Positions 1 to 6,624 of a stretch of DNA of 13,438 bases are shown in pieces (the stretch's first letter is position 1; each line of letters begins with the position of its first letter). A program made the position numbers and the translations under genes. Under the pieces are notes generated by a model that saw nothing but the letters and a program-made list of their open reading frames with translations, ran no database searches and was not told the origin of the DNA. The stretch is from assembly GCA_050486105.1 (NCBI GenBank), contig JBJHCR010000180.1, positions 1-13,438 of the forward strand, read 5' to 3'. The DNA is from JAEXNA01 sp050486105. GTDB taxonomy: Bacteria > Vulcanimicrobiota > Xenobia > Xenobiales > JADMJV01.

Positions 1-7
1 GAGGCGC

Positions 8-109
8 AATTCTGAGAAAATCAATTCGAGGGCGCGTACCCAGGTTGTACGTAACCGAGAATTGATGAAATCAGAATTGATGGATCTCCGGCCCAACCCC
101 AATTCTTAG
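8..109. repeat. Cluster of CAATTC / GAATTG motifs, including a 10-bp direct repeat
   Basis: AGAATTGATG occurs at 58-67 and again at 73-82, a period of 15 bp. The reverse complement ATCAATTC occurs at about 19-26, CAATTCT near 8-14, and CAATTCTTA near 101-109. The motifs lie just upstream of a TTGACA hexamer at 112-117. Such clustering can mark an operator, but no regulator family is recognised and chance in an A/T-rich stretch is possible. Confidence 0.4.
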
Positions 110-111
110 GT

Positions 112-141
112 TTGACAGAGCACTAGGAGGCTGCTGATTTA
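112..141 (+). promoter_or_regulatory. Possible promoter for the chromate transporter operon
   Basis: A perfect TTGACA -35 hexamer is at 112-117. The -10 is poor: GATTTA at 136-141 with an 18-bp spacer, inside an A/T-rich GATTTAAAC. The untranslated leader would be about 150 nt. The -35 is convincing, the -10 is not. Confidence 0.25.
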
Positions 142-302
142 AACGGGGACGTAACGCTTCGCTTGCGGACAGAGCCTACCGAAGGCCGACCGCAGGGTCT
201 TGTCATGACTTTCCCGGCCAACACTCTAAGATCGGTGGCAAACCCCTCAGAGATAGGTCGTGGAGGAAGGTTGGCGAAGTACGCCGGCGAGGTGTTGCTC
301 TC

Positions 303-866
303 ATGACGTCATCCTTGTCTTCGGACCGCTCCAAACCGAAAGTCAGTCTGGCTCGATTGGGTTGGGTTTTCGCTCGAATGGGGGCCACCGGCTTTGGGAC
401 CAGCATGCTGCCTTATTACCGCTTGCGTTTGGTCGAAGACTTGGAGTGGATCACAGAGGATGAGTTTTTGCAGGCGCTCAAGATCGCCCAAGCGCTCCCG
501 GGCCTGAACGCCACCAACCTCAGCGTCATCCTCGGAGACCGACTGGCAGGCCCGCGGGGCGCAGTGGTTGCCACTGTTGCCTTGATCTTACCAGGGGCCA
601 TCAGCCTTTTGGTCCTGGGCGGTCTCTATACTCAGTATCGCCACGATCCTGCCGTCGACCGAGCGCTCGATGGAGTTTCTGCCGCTGCAGCCGCGATCTT
701 GCTAGCAACCACTTGGCGCGTAGGCAAGGCGCAGCTGATGAGTCGGCAGGTGCTCTTGGTAGCCCTGACCGCCGTTTTGGCAGGTGTGCTCCAGTGGTCT
801 TTGCCTCTGGTTCTGCTCTTGACGGTTCCGCTCGGGGTCTGGTCTTGCCGTCCTAGGAGACTCTAA
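303..866 (+). CDS. chrA: Chromate transporter, N-terminal-type CHR subunit
   Basis: A 187-residue integral membrane protein of the chromate ion transporter (CHR) family, short-chain type, in which the two halves of long ChrA are separate proteins. Visible family signs: an amphipathic start (ARLGWVFARMGATGFGTSM, about residues 14-32), the acidic helix with DEFLQALKIAQALPGLNATNL near 54-74 (usual core is PGPN; here PGLN), then ILGDRLAGPRGAVVA and three or four hydrophobic helices to the end. Known family members export chromate or act as anion transporters at the inner membrane; the substrate here is inferred. The ATG at 303 follows GAGGTG (289-294) by 8 nt, and the family homology starts soon after it. 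It ends 3 bp before the second half, so the two are almost certainly co-transcribed and form a heteromeric pair. Confidence 0.88.
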   Translation: MTSSLSSDRSKPKVSLARLGWVFARMGATGFGTSMLPYYRLRLVEDLEWITEDEFLQALKIAQALPGLNATNLSVILGDRLAGPRGAVVATVALILPGAISLLVLGGLYTQYRHDPAVDRALDGVSAAAAAILLATTWRVGKAQLMSRQVLLVALTAVLAGVLQWSLPLVLLLTVPLGVWSCRPRRL

Positions 867-869
867 GCG

Positions 870-1394
870 ATGGTCTTACTGCATTTGGCTCTGATGTTCG
901 GCGGGCTATCGCTCTTGGCGATCGGTGGGGGGTCGTCTCTTCTTCCGGAGATGCAGAGGGTCTGCGTGCAGAACGGATGGATCGACGCGCAAGGTTTTGC
1001 GGAAACCTACAGCCTTGGGCAGGTTGCCCCCGGCCCCCCGATGACGATGGTCGTTCTTTTGGGTTACCACGCAGCGGGACTGCCGGGTGCCGCTGTCGTG
1101 CTCTTGGCCTTCTTTACGCCGGCCTGTGTGTTAACCTGGTGCGTCTCCCGAGCCTGGGCGCGCTGGGCTGCATCGCCCTGGCATCAGGCCGTGGAAGAGG
1201 GCCTAGCGCCGGTGAGCATCGGACTGCTGCTCTCCGGGGTTTTTGCCATTGGACAGGCCTCGATTCGCGACAGTTTCACGCTGACCTTGGCCCTGGCCGC
1301 CTTGCTGGTAGCCCTATGGAAGAACCCCAGTCCGGCGATACTGGTCTTGAGTTGCGGCCTGATAGCCTTGGTCGGGAACATCTGGGGGTTTTGA
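870..1394 (+). CDS. chrA: Chromate transporter, C-terminal-type CHR subunit
   Basis: A 174-residue membrane protein, the partner half of the split CHR transporter. Recognisable features are the start LALMFGGLSLLAIGGGSSLLPEM (split here: LALMFGGLSLLAIGGG then SSLLPEM, about residues 5-27), the motif GQVAPGPPMTMVVLLGYHAA (about 50-69) matching the family PGP signature, and further hydrophobic segments ending in NIWGF. AGGAGA at 855-860, inside the end of the upstream gene, is 9 nt before the ATG. The gene is followed by a convergent gene ending at 1462. Chromate efflux is the best-known role of the family, but short-chain pairs are also found without proven chromate resistance. Confidence 0.87.
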   Translation: MVLLHLALMFGGLSLLAIGGGSSLLPEMQRVCVQNGWIDAQGFAETYSLGQVAPGPPMTMVVLLGYHAAGLPGAAVVLLAFFTPACVLTWCVSRAWARWAASPWHQAVEEGLAPVSIGLLLSGVFAIGQASIRDSFTLTLALAALLVALWKNPSPAILVLSCGLIALVGNIWGF

Positions 1395-1419
1395 GGATCG
1401 TTCGGGATGAGGAATGGGC

Positions 1420-1438
1420 GGGGAAATCGACCTTCCCC
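1420..1438. terminator. Short hairpin between convergent genes
   Basis: GGGGAA (1420-1425) pairs with TTCCCC (1433-1438) around a 7-nt loop. It lies in the 67-bp gap between the transporter pair and the convergent gene, where a bidirectional terminator is expected. There is no T-run on either side, so function is uncertain. Confidence 0.3.
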
Positions 1439-1461
1439 CAGAGTCAGCCTTCCAAGCCGAC

Positions 1462-2238
1462 TTAGACCTCGGCGTGCTGGGCTTCCCGGACTTGGACCTC
1501 AGTAAGTTTCTCTTCGACATTCTCAATGTTCCCCTGGGCCATGGCTCGTCGAACTCTGCCTGCCGAGTCTCGGGCTGCGGCTTTTCGGAGATAGTCTTCG
1601 GCGGCGGCGAGAACTAGGCGCTTGTCGCGTTCATGCTTTTCGATTTCCTCGCGACAGGTGAGTCCGGCTCTCTCTCCGTGACGAGAAGCCGGAGCGAAGC
1701 GTTCAGCGTCGTCCATGTCTCGTCGGGCTTGAGCTGTTTGCGACTCAGCCTGGCCCACCTCGTGCTCGGATTGCACTGCTTCTTGGTTGGCCTCGCTCAA
1801 GCGAGAACCTAAAGCAGAGGAAGAGTCAGCGTTCCACTCGATATCCTGAGCCTGGCGGCTCAGGCGGTGAGCGGCATAGCCGGTTTCCTGCAAGCCGCTT
1901 GCGGCCTGGCTGGCGCCTTGAGCCGACTGGGACACCTTCGCAGCGGCTTCACAGCCCTTGGCAGAACCTTCAGGGCTGCTGAACTCGGTTCCATAGTTGG
2001 CCACCAAACCATCGATGAGTGACTGTAGATCTGGGGCCGACCGACCGTAAGATCCCGCGTCGGCGCGCTCGCCGATCTCTCGAATAGCTTCCACCGAAGT
2101 GGAATGAAAATCTCTTTGGCGGATGGGATCGGGCAAGCCGAGTTGCTGGAAAGCAGCGGCAGCGGCGATGGCTCTGGCGGCGCAAAGCGGGTTGGGATAA
2201 AGCTCTTGGTATCGGGGACTAGAAACGGTAACGAGCAT
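1462..2238 (-). CDS. Hypothetical protein, Ala/Gln/Glu-rich, probable coiled coil
   Basis: A 258-residue protein I do not recognise. It has no signal peptide and no clear membrane helix. The N-terminus has a short alanine-rich stretch (ARAIAAAAAFQQLG, about residues 21-34). Residues 95-180 are very rich in Ala, Gln, Ser and Glu with few prolines and read as long helices, likely coiled coil, interrupted near 180-195. The last 60 residues are charged and helical (EEIEKHERDKRLVLAAAEDY and onward). The start is well supported: AGGAGG at 2243-2248 is 4 nt before the ATG, and a good sigma-70-like promoter lies at 2294-2323. It is a single-gene unit, convergent with the transporter. A structural, scaffold or secreted-substrate-like role would fit such composition, but no function can be assigned. 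Confidence 0.75.
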   Translation of the reverse strand: MLVTVSSPRYQELYPNPLCAARAIAAAAAFQQLGLPDPIRQRDFHSTSVEAIREIGERADAGSYGRSAPDLQSLIDGLVANYGTEFSSPEGSAKGCEAAAKVSQSAQGASQAASGLQETGYAAHRLSRQAQDIEWNADSSSALGSRLSEANQEAVQSEHEVGQAESQTAQARRDMDDAERFAPASRHGERAGLTCREEIEKHERDKRLVLAAAEDYLRKAAARDSAGRVRRAMAQGNIENVEEKLTEVQVREAQHAEV

Positions 2239-2293
2239 TAAGCCTCCTTTATGGGGTAGTGAATTGGCCCGATACTAACCCAACATGGACCCC

Positions 2294-2323
2294 AATATAT
2301 GAACAAATTGTAAACATTGTTAA
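2294..2323 (-). promoter_or_regulatory. Promoter of the coiled-coil protein gene
   Basis: On the minus strand, TTAACA (2318-2323) and TATATT (2294-2299) are separated by 18 bp; each matches five of six consensus bases. The predicted start near 2287 gives a leader of about 50 nt ending in a strong AGGAGG. The spacer contains two near-copies of ACAATGTTT/ACAATTTGT with a 9-bp period, which could bind a regulator. Confidence 0.5.
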
Positions 2324-2492
2324 CCGAATCTCCGAAATCAGGGTCGATTTGTGACAAGATGTTCAAATCTGCCGCATCTTTTGAGGGAAATCTTAGGAGC
2401 TTAAGGGCCCTTGAATCGACCAATAGAGAGTGTCACCGAACTGCGGAAGCCCGACACCTTAGACCTGTCTGGAGGGCTGCACGCTTGGATCG

Positions 2493-2536
2493 AAAAAGCC
2501 CCCTAGGACTCATCTGTGCAGGTCCTAAGGGGCTTT
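2493..2536 (-). terminator. Strong intrinsic terminator, minus strand
   Basis: Bases 2495-2509 pair with 2522-2536 in a 15-bp stem with one mismatch (2503/2528) around a 12-nt loop. On the minus strand the stem ends in GGGGGCTTTTT, a classical U-tract. On the plus strand the stem is followed by AGGG, so it points leftward. The nearest minus-strand genes upstream of it are the two kinases, whose stop codon is about 680 bp away with mobile-element remnants in between. Confidence 0.75.
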
Positions 2537-2552
2537 AGGGAGGTCGGAATTC

Positions 2553-2716
2553 TAGGGCGTGTTGACATTCAACCTTCTATCGCTACACTCGCGGATTTCC
2601 GCGCTCCGGCAGCAAAATTTCTCTTAAGTACGCCCGGTACTAGGCGATAAATTCACCTACCGGAGCACAAAAATCTTCTTCGTGTAGCTCGGAACGCCGA
2701 ATGTCAACACGCCCTA
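2553..2716. mobile_element. MITE-like palindromic element with 18-bp perfect terminal inverted repeats
   Basis: TAGGGCGTGTTGACATTC at 2553-2570 is repeated exactly in inverted orientation at 2699-2716. The interior is itself an imperfect palindrome: blocks such as GCTACAC, the GCTCCGG run and AATTT recur in mirror order, and the centre GTAC-GCCCG-GTAC (2628-2640) falls exactly at the midpoint 2634. If the outer TA is a target duplication, the element is 160 bp (2555-2714) with TA on both sides. It has no coding capacity. This is the structure of a non-autonomous element moved by a transposase supplied in trans. The GTTGACA-containing end resembles IS5-like ends from memory, but the family is not certain. 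Confidence 0.75.
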
Positions 2717-2865
2717 ATCGAGGTGGACGGACACGGCCACGAGACTTGGCGTGCTTTCCGAAATGTCAGAGCCCTTAAAGCGCTCGCCTTAAGGTTCTGC
2801 GTCCCACTGAGCGCAGATCTAACCCGTCTGGGGTTGTCATGCCTGGCTCATGGGTATCGAACGCC

Positions 2866-2887
2866 CTGAGGGCAACCGCGCCCTCAG
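2866..2887. other. Perfect 8-bp stem-loop at the edge of the intron remnant
   Basis: CTGAGGGC (2866-2873) and GCCCTCAG (2880-2887) form a perfect stem with a 6-nt loop. It lies immediately before the first recognisable reverse-transcriptase codons. There is no T-run in either direction. It may be part of the decayed intron structure or an insertion-site hairpin; its role is unknown. Confidence 0.4.
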
Positions 2888-2895
2888 CCATCCCT

Positions 2896-3134
2896 CAGGT
2901 CGGGCGATGGCTAGAGAGCGTATTGCGTGGTCGCTACCAATACTATGCAGTCCCAAGGAACAGCAAGGCCTGGAATCTTTCCGGCGAGGTGTCATACGCC
3001 TTTGGCGGCAGTACATCCTCAGAAAAAGTCAAAGGGCCAGATGTAGCTGGGACCGCATGGATAGAATCGCGAAACGCTGGCTACCAAGACTGCGAATCTT
3101 GCACCCTTATCCTACGATAGGTGCTATACCTTGA
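2896..3134 (+). pseudogene. ltrA: Group II intron reverse transcriptase/maturase, C-terminal remnant with frameshift
   Basis: Two overlapping frames together give the C-terminal maturase region of a group II intron protein. The first frame encodes VGRWLESVLRGRYQYYAVPR and then NSKA (about 2899-2970), matching the family pattern of a tryptophan-leucine start followed by RGxxxYYxVPxN. The reading then jumps to the next frame at about 2970, continuing LESFRRGVIRLWRQYILRKS, then QRARCSWDRMDRIAKRWLPR and LRILHPYP, as in the conserved RLWRxxLxRRSQ...WxRMxRLAxxWLPxPRIxHPYP ending. One missing base near 2969 explains the change of frame. The finger/palm RT domain, including YADD, is absent: nothing upstream of 2896 is recognisable and a MITE lies at 2553-2716. 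The fragment cannot make an active enzyme. Confidence 0.85.
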
Positions 3135-3213
3135 GCCCAAGGCAGGAACCCAGTGTGCTAGTCGTGCACGCTGGGGTGTCTGTCCGGGGGCGCTGGGCAA
3201 CCGGCGTTCCCTA
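3130..3213 (+). mobile_element. Decayed 3' end of a group II intron (domain V/VI region)
   Basis: Directly after the maturase remnant the sequence has GAGCCC (about 3133-3138), then a degenerate region, then GGGGGCGCTGGGCAACCGGC followed by GTTCCCTA. From memory this follows the characteristic 3' sequence of one class of bacterial group II introns, in which domain V starts with GAGCC and the end has a CGGGGGGCGCCGGGTAACCGG-like hairpin. Domain V here is longer and imperfect, so it is probably inactive. The similarity runs up to, and may include, the stop codon of the convergent kinase gene at 3211-3213. Confidence 0.6.
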
Positions 3214-4917
3214 ATTCCTAAGGGGTTCATACCCGTGAATGTCGGTGAAGGTATCGGGCAACACGGAACGTTCTGGGACCTGCTGGAAGGCCTTGCGAAG
3301 CGTTACCGATTCACTTCCGGTCAACTCTGCCAAGATCTTTCTCAGGTTTTCGACGTTGCTCTCATCATCGGAAAGCTGGTTTCGGGCTCGCTGCATAGCG
3401 GAGAGTAGTTCCTCATTCACTGCCGACTCTTCAGGGTCGAATCCTCTTGAAAGATTGACCAGATCCCGCATGAGATCTCTCCAGTAGGTGGCAACAAAAC
3501 GAGGGGTGGAGTCGAACAAGTCTGCTTGGGCTTGATCAATGGTGGCCAGGAGTTCGGGGCCTGAAAAAATCTGGCCAGATGGGTGTTGATGTGCGTAGAA
3601 GACCACCACGGCTTTCGTTTCTTGATGGCGTCCGACCTTGATGTCTTCAGGCTCGAGTTTGGTTTTATTACAGAGTGAGCAGGGGGTTCGATAGAAGTTG
3701 CTGAGTCGCTCTGCGAGGGTCTCCGCTCTTTGGTCACCGGTCTGCTCGCGCCACGATGAAACTTGAAAGAGCCCGACATCTTCACCAAAAAAGACTACTG
3801 GGATCCCGTCGACCTGACCTGCGGCGAAAAGGTCTCCTTGTAGACTAGCTTCCAGGCTGCGGTTTGCCTGCAAGCCCAGGAGGCCGGGGAAGTGGAGGGC
3901 AAGGCCTCCGGAAATCAGCAGGGCTAGGAGTATGATGAGCCTCATCAGTGGGAAGCGAGGTCGGGGCCTAGGAACATCAATTCCCAGGTCGCTCAGAGAC
4001 ACAGTCTTCGTGTGTTCGTCAAGGTCGGGGCTTCCGCTTGGCAGCTCTTCGGCGGAGAAGGAGGCCGAAAACGAGAGTATGTCGTCTGGGAGACCGACCG
4101 CATCCCTCAGGGCCCGACCGAATTCCCGAGCAGTTTGATAGCGGTCCTCTGGCTTGAAGCCAATGGATTTTGCTAGGACGGCTTCCAGTTTTGGTTTGAT
4201 CTCGGGTCGATAATCGCTGATCGGAGCGAAGGAGAAGGCCCCTCGTTTCTTGGCTTTCCCCCCGGTCAGGAGTTCATAGAGAGTGGCGCCTAGGGTGTAG
4301 ATGTCTGAACGGGCGTCGGTCTCCGTACCGCCGTAATGTTCCGGAGAGGCAGTTATCGGGCTCCCCAAAAGGGAGGTGTCGTTCTCTCGATCTCCCTTGT
4401 GGAGCCTGGCAATACCGAAATCGATCAGCCTGATCTCTCCTTCCTTGGTGAGAAGAACATTCTCAGGCTTCAGGTCACGATAGATTACCGGTGGCTCCTG
4501 AGAGTGAAGATACTCGAAGATGTGACAGAGCTGCAGTCCCCATTGGATAACGCTCTCGATGGGCGGAGGACTGTCGCACTGCAACCAGTTGGAAAGCGGA
4601 TTGCCGTCCACATACTCAAGAATGAGATAGTAGTGCTTCTGGTGAGTGAAAAAGGCTTCGACCTTGGGAATGGCAGGGTGGCTCAGGCGCTCTAGCAGAG
4701 CCTTCTCCGAGATCAGAGAGGGGACATCAACGGTGTTCTGTGCACAGACTTCCTTGACAATATATTTCTTGTCGCTCTTGGTGGCCAAGTAGACCACACT
4801 CATCCCACCCGCAGCAAGATATTCCAGGACGTATCCTTGAACCTTCGACCCGTCCTCTAGAACCGATCGGCTATCCTTTTCGGAAAGCTTGCGCCGGGTC
4901 AACATAGTCTCGCTCAT
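3211..4917 (-). CDS. Membrane Ser/Thr protein kinase with extracytoplasmic CxxC domain (paralogue 1)
   Basis: A 568-residue Hanks-type kinase. The cytoplasmic kinase domain spans about 29-276: glycine loop AAGGMSVVY (35-43), ATP lysine K55, catalytic loop YRDLKPEN (146-153, D148), DFG at 166-168, SPE at 191-193, D205 and R259. All key residues are present, so it should be active. A Ser/Pro-rich linker follows, one membrane helix at about 324-343, and a roughly 220-residue extracytoplasmic domain with a CxxC (C413, C416). That domain resembles, by eye, periplasmic regions attached to some MscS-like channels (RAExLAxRL..., a SGPELLATI/D-Q-A segment, then a helix with YWRDL). It ends in GYEPLRN, as does the upstream paralogue. 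The gap to that gene is 25 bp with no clear SD site, suggesting translational coupling. The ligand is unknown. Confidence 0.93.
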   Translation of the reverse strand: MSETMLTRRKLSEKDSRSVLEDGSKVQGYVLEYLAAGGMSVVYLATKSDKKYIVKEVCAQNTVDVPSLISEKALLERLSHPAIPKVEAFFTHQKHYYLILEYVDGNPLSNWLQCDSPPPIESVIQWGLQLCHIFEYLHSQEPPVIYRDLKPENVLLTKEGEIRLIDFGIARLHKGDRENDTSLLGSPITASPEHYGGTETDARSDIYTLGATLYELLTGGKAKKRGAFSFAPISDYRPEIKPKLEAVLAKSIGFKPEDRYQTAREFGRALRDAVGLPDDILSFSASFSAEELPSGSPDLDEHTKTVSLSDLGIDVPRPRPRFPLMRLIILLALLISGGLALHFPGLLGLQANRSLEASLQGDLFAAGQVDGIPVVFFGEDVGLFQVSSWREQTGDQRAETLAERLSNFYRTPCSLCNKTKLEPEDIKVGRHQETKAVVVFYAHQHPSGQIFSGPELLATIDQAQADLFDSTPRFVATYWRDLMRDLVNLSRGFDPEESAVNEELLSAMQRARNQLSDDESNVENLRKILAELTGSESVTLRKAFQQVPERSVLPDTFTDIHGYEPLRN

Positions 4918-4942
4918 TTACGAAACTTTCGACTCGGAATTC

Positions 4943-6604
4943 TCAATTCCTCAGTGGTTCGTAGCCACGAATCTCCTGGAAGACATCTGGCTGGGACTTC
5001 TTGTCAGGAATAGACAGGTAAAGAGTTCGCAATTCCGCGGCCTGAAGGCTGGTCAACTCTCTCAGGATCTCTCGAAGGTTCTCGATATCCTTCTTGTCCC
5101 TGGAGAGCTGTTTCCGAGCTTTCAGCATGGCCTCGGAGAGGTCCGGGCCGGCCACGGAATCCTTGACCTCGATTCCCCGAGACAAGACAATCATATCCCG
5201 TAAGAGGTCTCGCCAATAGGAAGCCACAAAGCTCGGAGTCGCATCTAAGGCTTCGGCTTGAGCTTCGTCAACAGTAGCGAGAAGTTCTGGCCCACTCAGA
5301 ACCAAGTCGGGAAGGTGAACGTGAGCATAGAATACGACCACGTCTCCCGTCTCGGTGTAGCGCCCCACCTTAATATCCTCGGCTTCAAGCTTGGTCTTAC
5401 CGCAGGCAGCACACTCAGTGCGATAGAATCGATTCAGTCGGTCAGCCAAGGTAGCAGCCCTCTCGTCGGCATCTTGGTGTTGCCAACCAGTGACTTTGAA
5501 CAGTCCAACATCTTCACCTAGAAATACCACCGGATCGCCTTGAACTCGACCTGCTCTGAAGAGATCGCCAGTCAGGCTGGCTTCCAAGCTAGGGTTTTTT
5601 GAAGCCCCCGTTTCCCCAAGACTGAAAATGGCGAGAATAACGAATCCAACGAGAGCTAGCAGAGCTAGAAGAGAGACCTGCCGTTTGCGCCTAGCGTTGT
5701 GCAGGTTCGAAGATGTTTCATCGTCGTTGGTTGTGGCGGGCCGAACCATGGACCCTTGGACCAGGGCTTCTACGGGGCGTCCCACGGCCTGCAAGAGGGC
5801 AACTCGAAATTCCTGGGTGGTTTGATAGCGGTCTTCCGGCTTGAATTCAAGAGCTTTTCCGAGAACAGATTCGACGGCCTCAGGAATGTTAGGTTCGAGC
5901 TCTCGAATTGGCGCGAAGATAAAGGCGCCACGCTTTAGCCGGTATCCGCCTGTCAGGAGGTCGTACAGGGTTGCGCCCAAGGTGAAGATGTCGGAACGAG
6001 CATCGGTTTCGGTGCCCCCGTAATGCTCTGGAGAGGCTGTTGCCGGGGTGCCCATCAGTTGGGTGTCTTGAACTCGGGAGCCTTTGTGGACCCGCGCGAT
6101 GCCGAAGTCGATGAGCTTAATTCTGCCTTCTGGGGTAAGTATGACGTTCTCCCCTTTGAGGTCTCGATAGATCACCGGGGGGGTTTGAGCGTGAAGATAG
6201 CTGAAGATCTCACAGAGTTGGGACCCCCACTCAACGACTTCTTCAACGCTCGGTCGTTCGTCGGAGTTGCGGAAGGTAGACAGCATCTCCCCTTCGATGA
6301 ACTCCATCACTAAGTAATAGTGGCCGTCCACACAGAAAAAATCGTGGATTTTCGGAAGGCCCGGATGGTCGAGACGTTCCAGCAGAGATTTTTCGTAGAT
6401 GAGTTGAGTCACCTCACCAGAGATAGAGGTGTCGACCTCTTTTAGGACATAGGTCAGGCCGTCTTTGACTCCGGTATAGACGGCACTCATCCCACCTGAG
6501 GCGAGATAACTGAGCTCATAACCCTTAATCTTGGTTCCATCTTCAAGAACCAAGCGGCGAGATTCGTCTTCCGGAGACTTTCGATTCTGGGCATCTTCGG
6601 TCAT
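4943..6604 (-). CDS. Membrane Ser/Thr protein kinase with extracytoplasmic CxxC domain (paralogue 2)
   Basis: A 553-residue tandem paralogue of the following gene, alignable over its whole length. Kinase domain about 29-276: ASGGMSAVY loop, K55, YRDLKGEN (146-153; Gly replaces the usual Pro), DFG 166-168, SPEHYGGTETDARSDIFTLG from 191, R259. The juxtamembrane linker (about 280-308) is the least conserved part, rich in Asp/Thr and ending in the basic ARRKRQ. One membrane helix lies at about 309-328, then the extracytoplasmic domain with GDLFRAGRVQGDPVVFLGED (346-365), CxxC at C398/C401 and the terminal GYEPLRN. It begins 20 bp after the peptidase stop without an obvious SD site, so it is probably translated from the same message. 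Kinases of this type sense an external signal and phosphorylate cytoplasmic proteins; targets are unknown. Confidence 0.93.
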   Translation of the reverse strand: MTEDAQNRKSPEDESRRLVLEDGTKIKGYELSYLASGGMSAVYTGVKDGLTYVLKEVDTSISGEVTQLIYEKSLLERLDHPGLPKIHDFFCVDGHYYLVMEFIEGEMLSTFRNSDERPSVEEVVEWGSQLCEIFSYLHAQTPPVIYRDLKGENVILTPEGRIKLIDFGIARVHKGSRVQDTQLMGTPATASPEHYGGTETDARSDIFTLGATLYDLLTGGYRLKRGAFIFAPIRELEPNIPEAVESVLGKALEFKPEDRYQTTQEFRVALLQAVGRPVEALVQGSMVRPATTNDDETSSNLHNARRKRQVSLLALLALVGFVILAIFSLGETGASKNPSLEASLTGDLFRAGRVQGDPVVFLGEDVGLFKVTGWQHQDADERAATLADRLNRFYRTECAACGKTKLEAEDIKVGRYTETGDVVVFYAHVHLPDLVLSGPELLATVDEAQAEALDATPSFVASYWRDLLRDMIVLSRGIEVKDSVAGPDLSEAMLKARKQLSRDKKDIENLREILRELTSLQAAELRTLYLSIPDKKSQPDVFQEIRGYEPLRN

Positions 6605-6624
6605 TTTGGAGTTGTTCGCCGGAT

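Larger units (their letters stand above)
1..302. other. Non-coding region upstream of the chromate transporter pair
   Basis: No convincing gene is visible; the only long frames are shadows of the gene that starts at 303. The first 110 bases are richer in A/T than the rest and carry several copies of an AATTG/CAATTC motif on both strands, described separately. A possible promoter (TTGACA at 112-117) lies downstream of them. A GAGGTG at 289-294 is the likely ribosome binding site of the following gene. Confidence 0.6.

Noticed and set aside
977..1465. 162-codon plus-strand frame overlapping the second transporter gene
   Set aside because: It is out of frame with a clear CHR-family protein and rich in Pro/Arg/Gly as expected for a shadow frame.
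2718..2865. Gene or further intron sequence between the MITE and the maturase remnant
   Set aside because: No frame or motif could be recognised in this stretch; only short inverted repeats of five or six bases are seen.
2839..3134. Two overlapping plus-strand frames as separate small genes
   Set aside because: Together they form one maturase C-terminus split by a frameshift, so they are one pseudogene.
4336..4695. Plus-strand open frames opposite the kinases, the peptidase and the amidohydrolase
   Set aside because: They are mirror frames of genes with conserved catalytic motifs and resemble no protein family.
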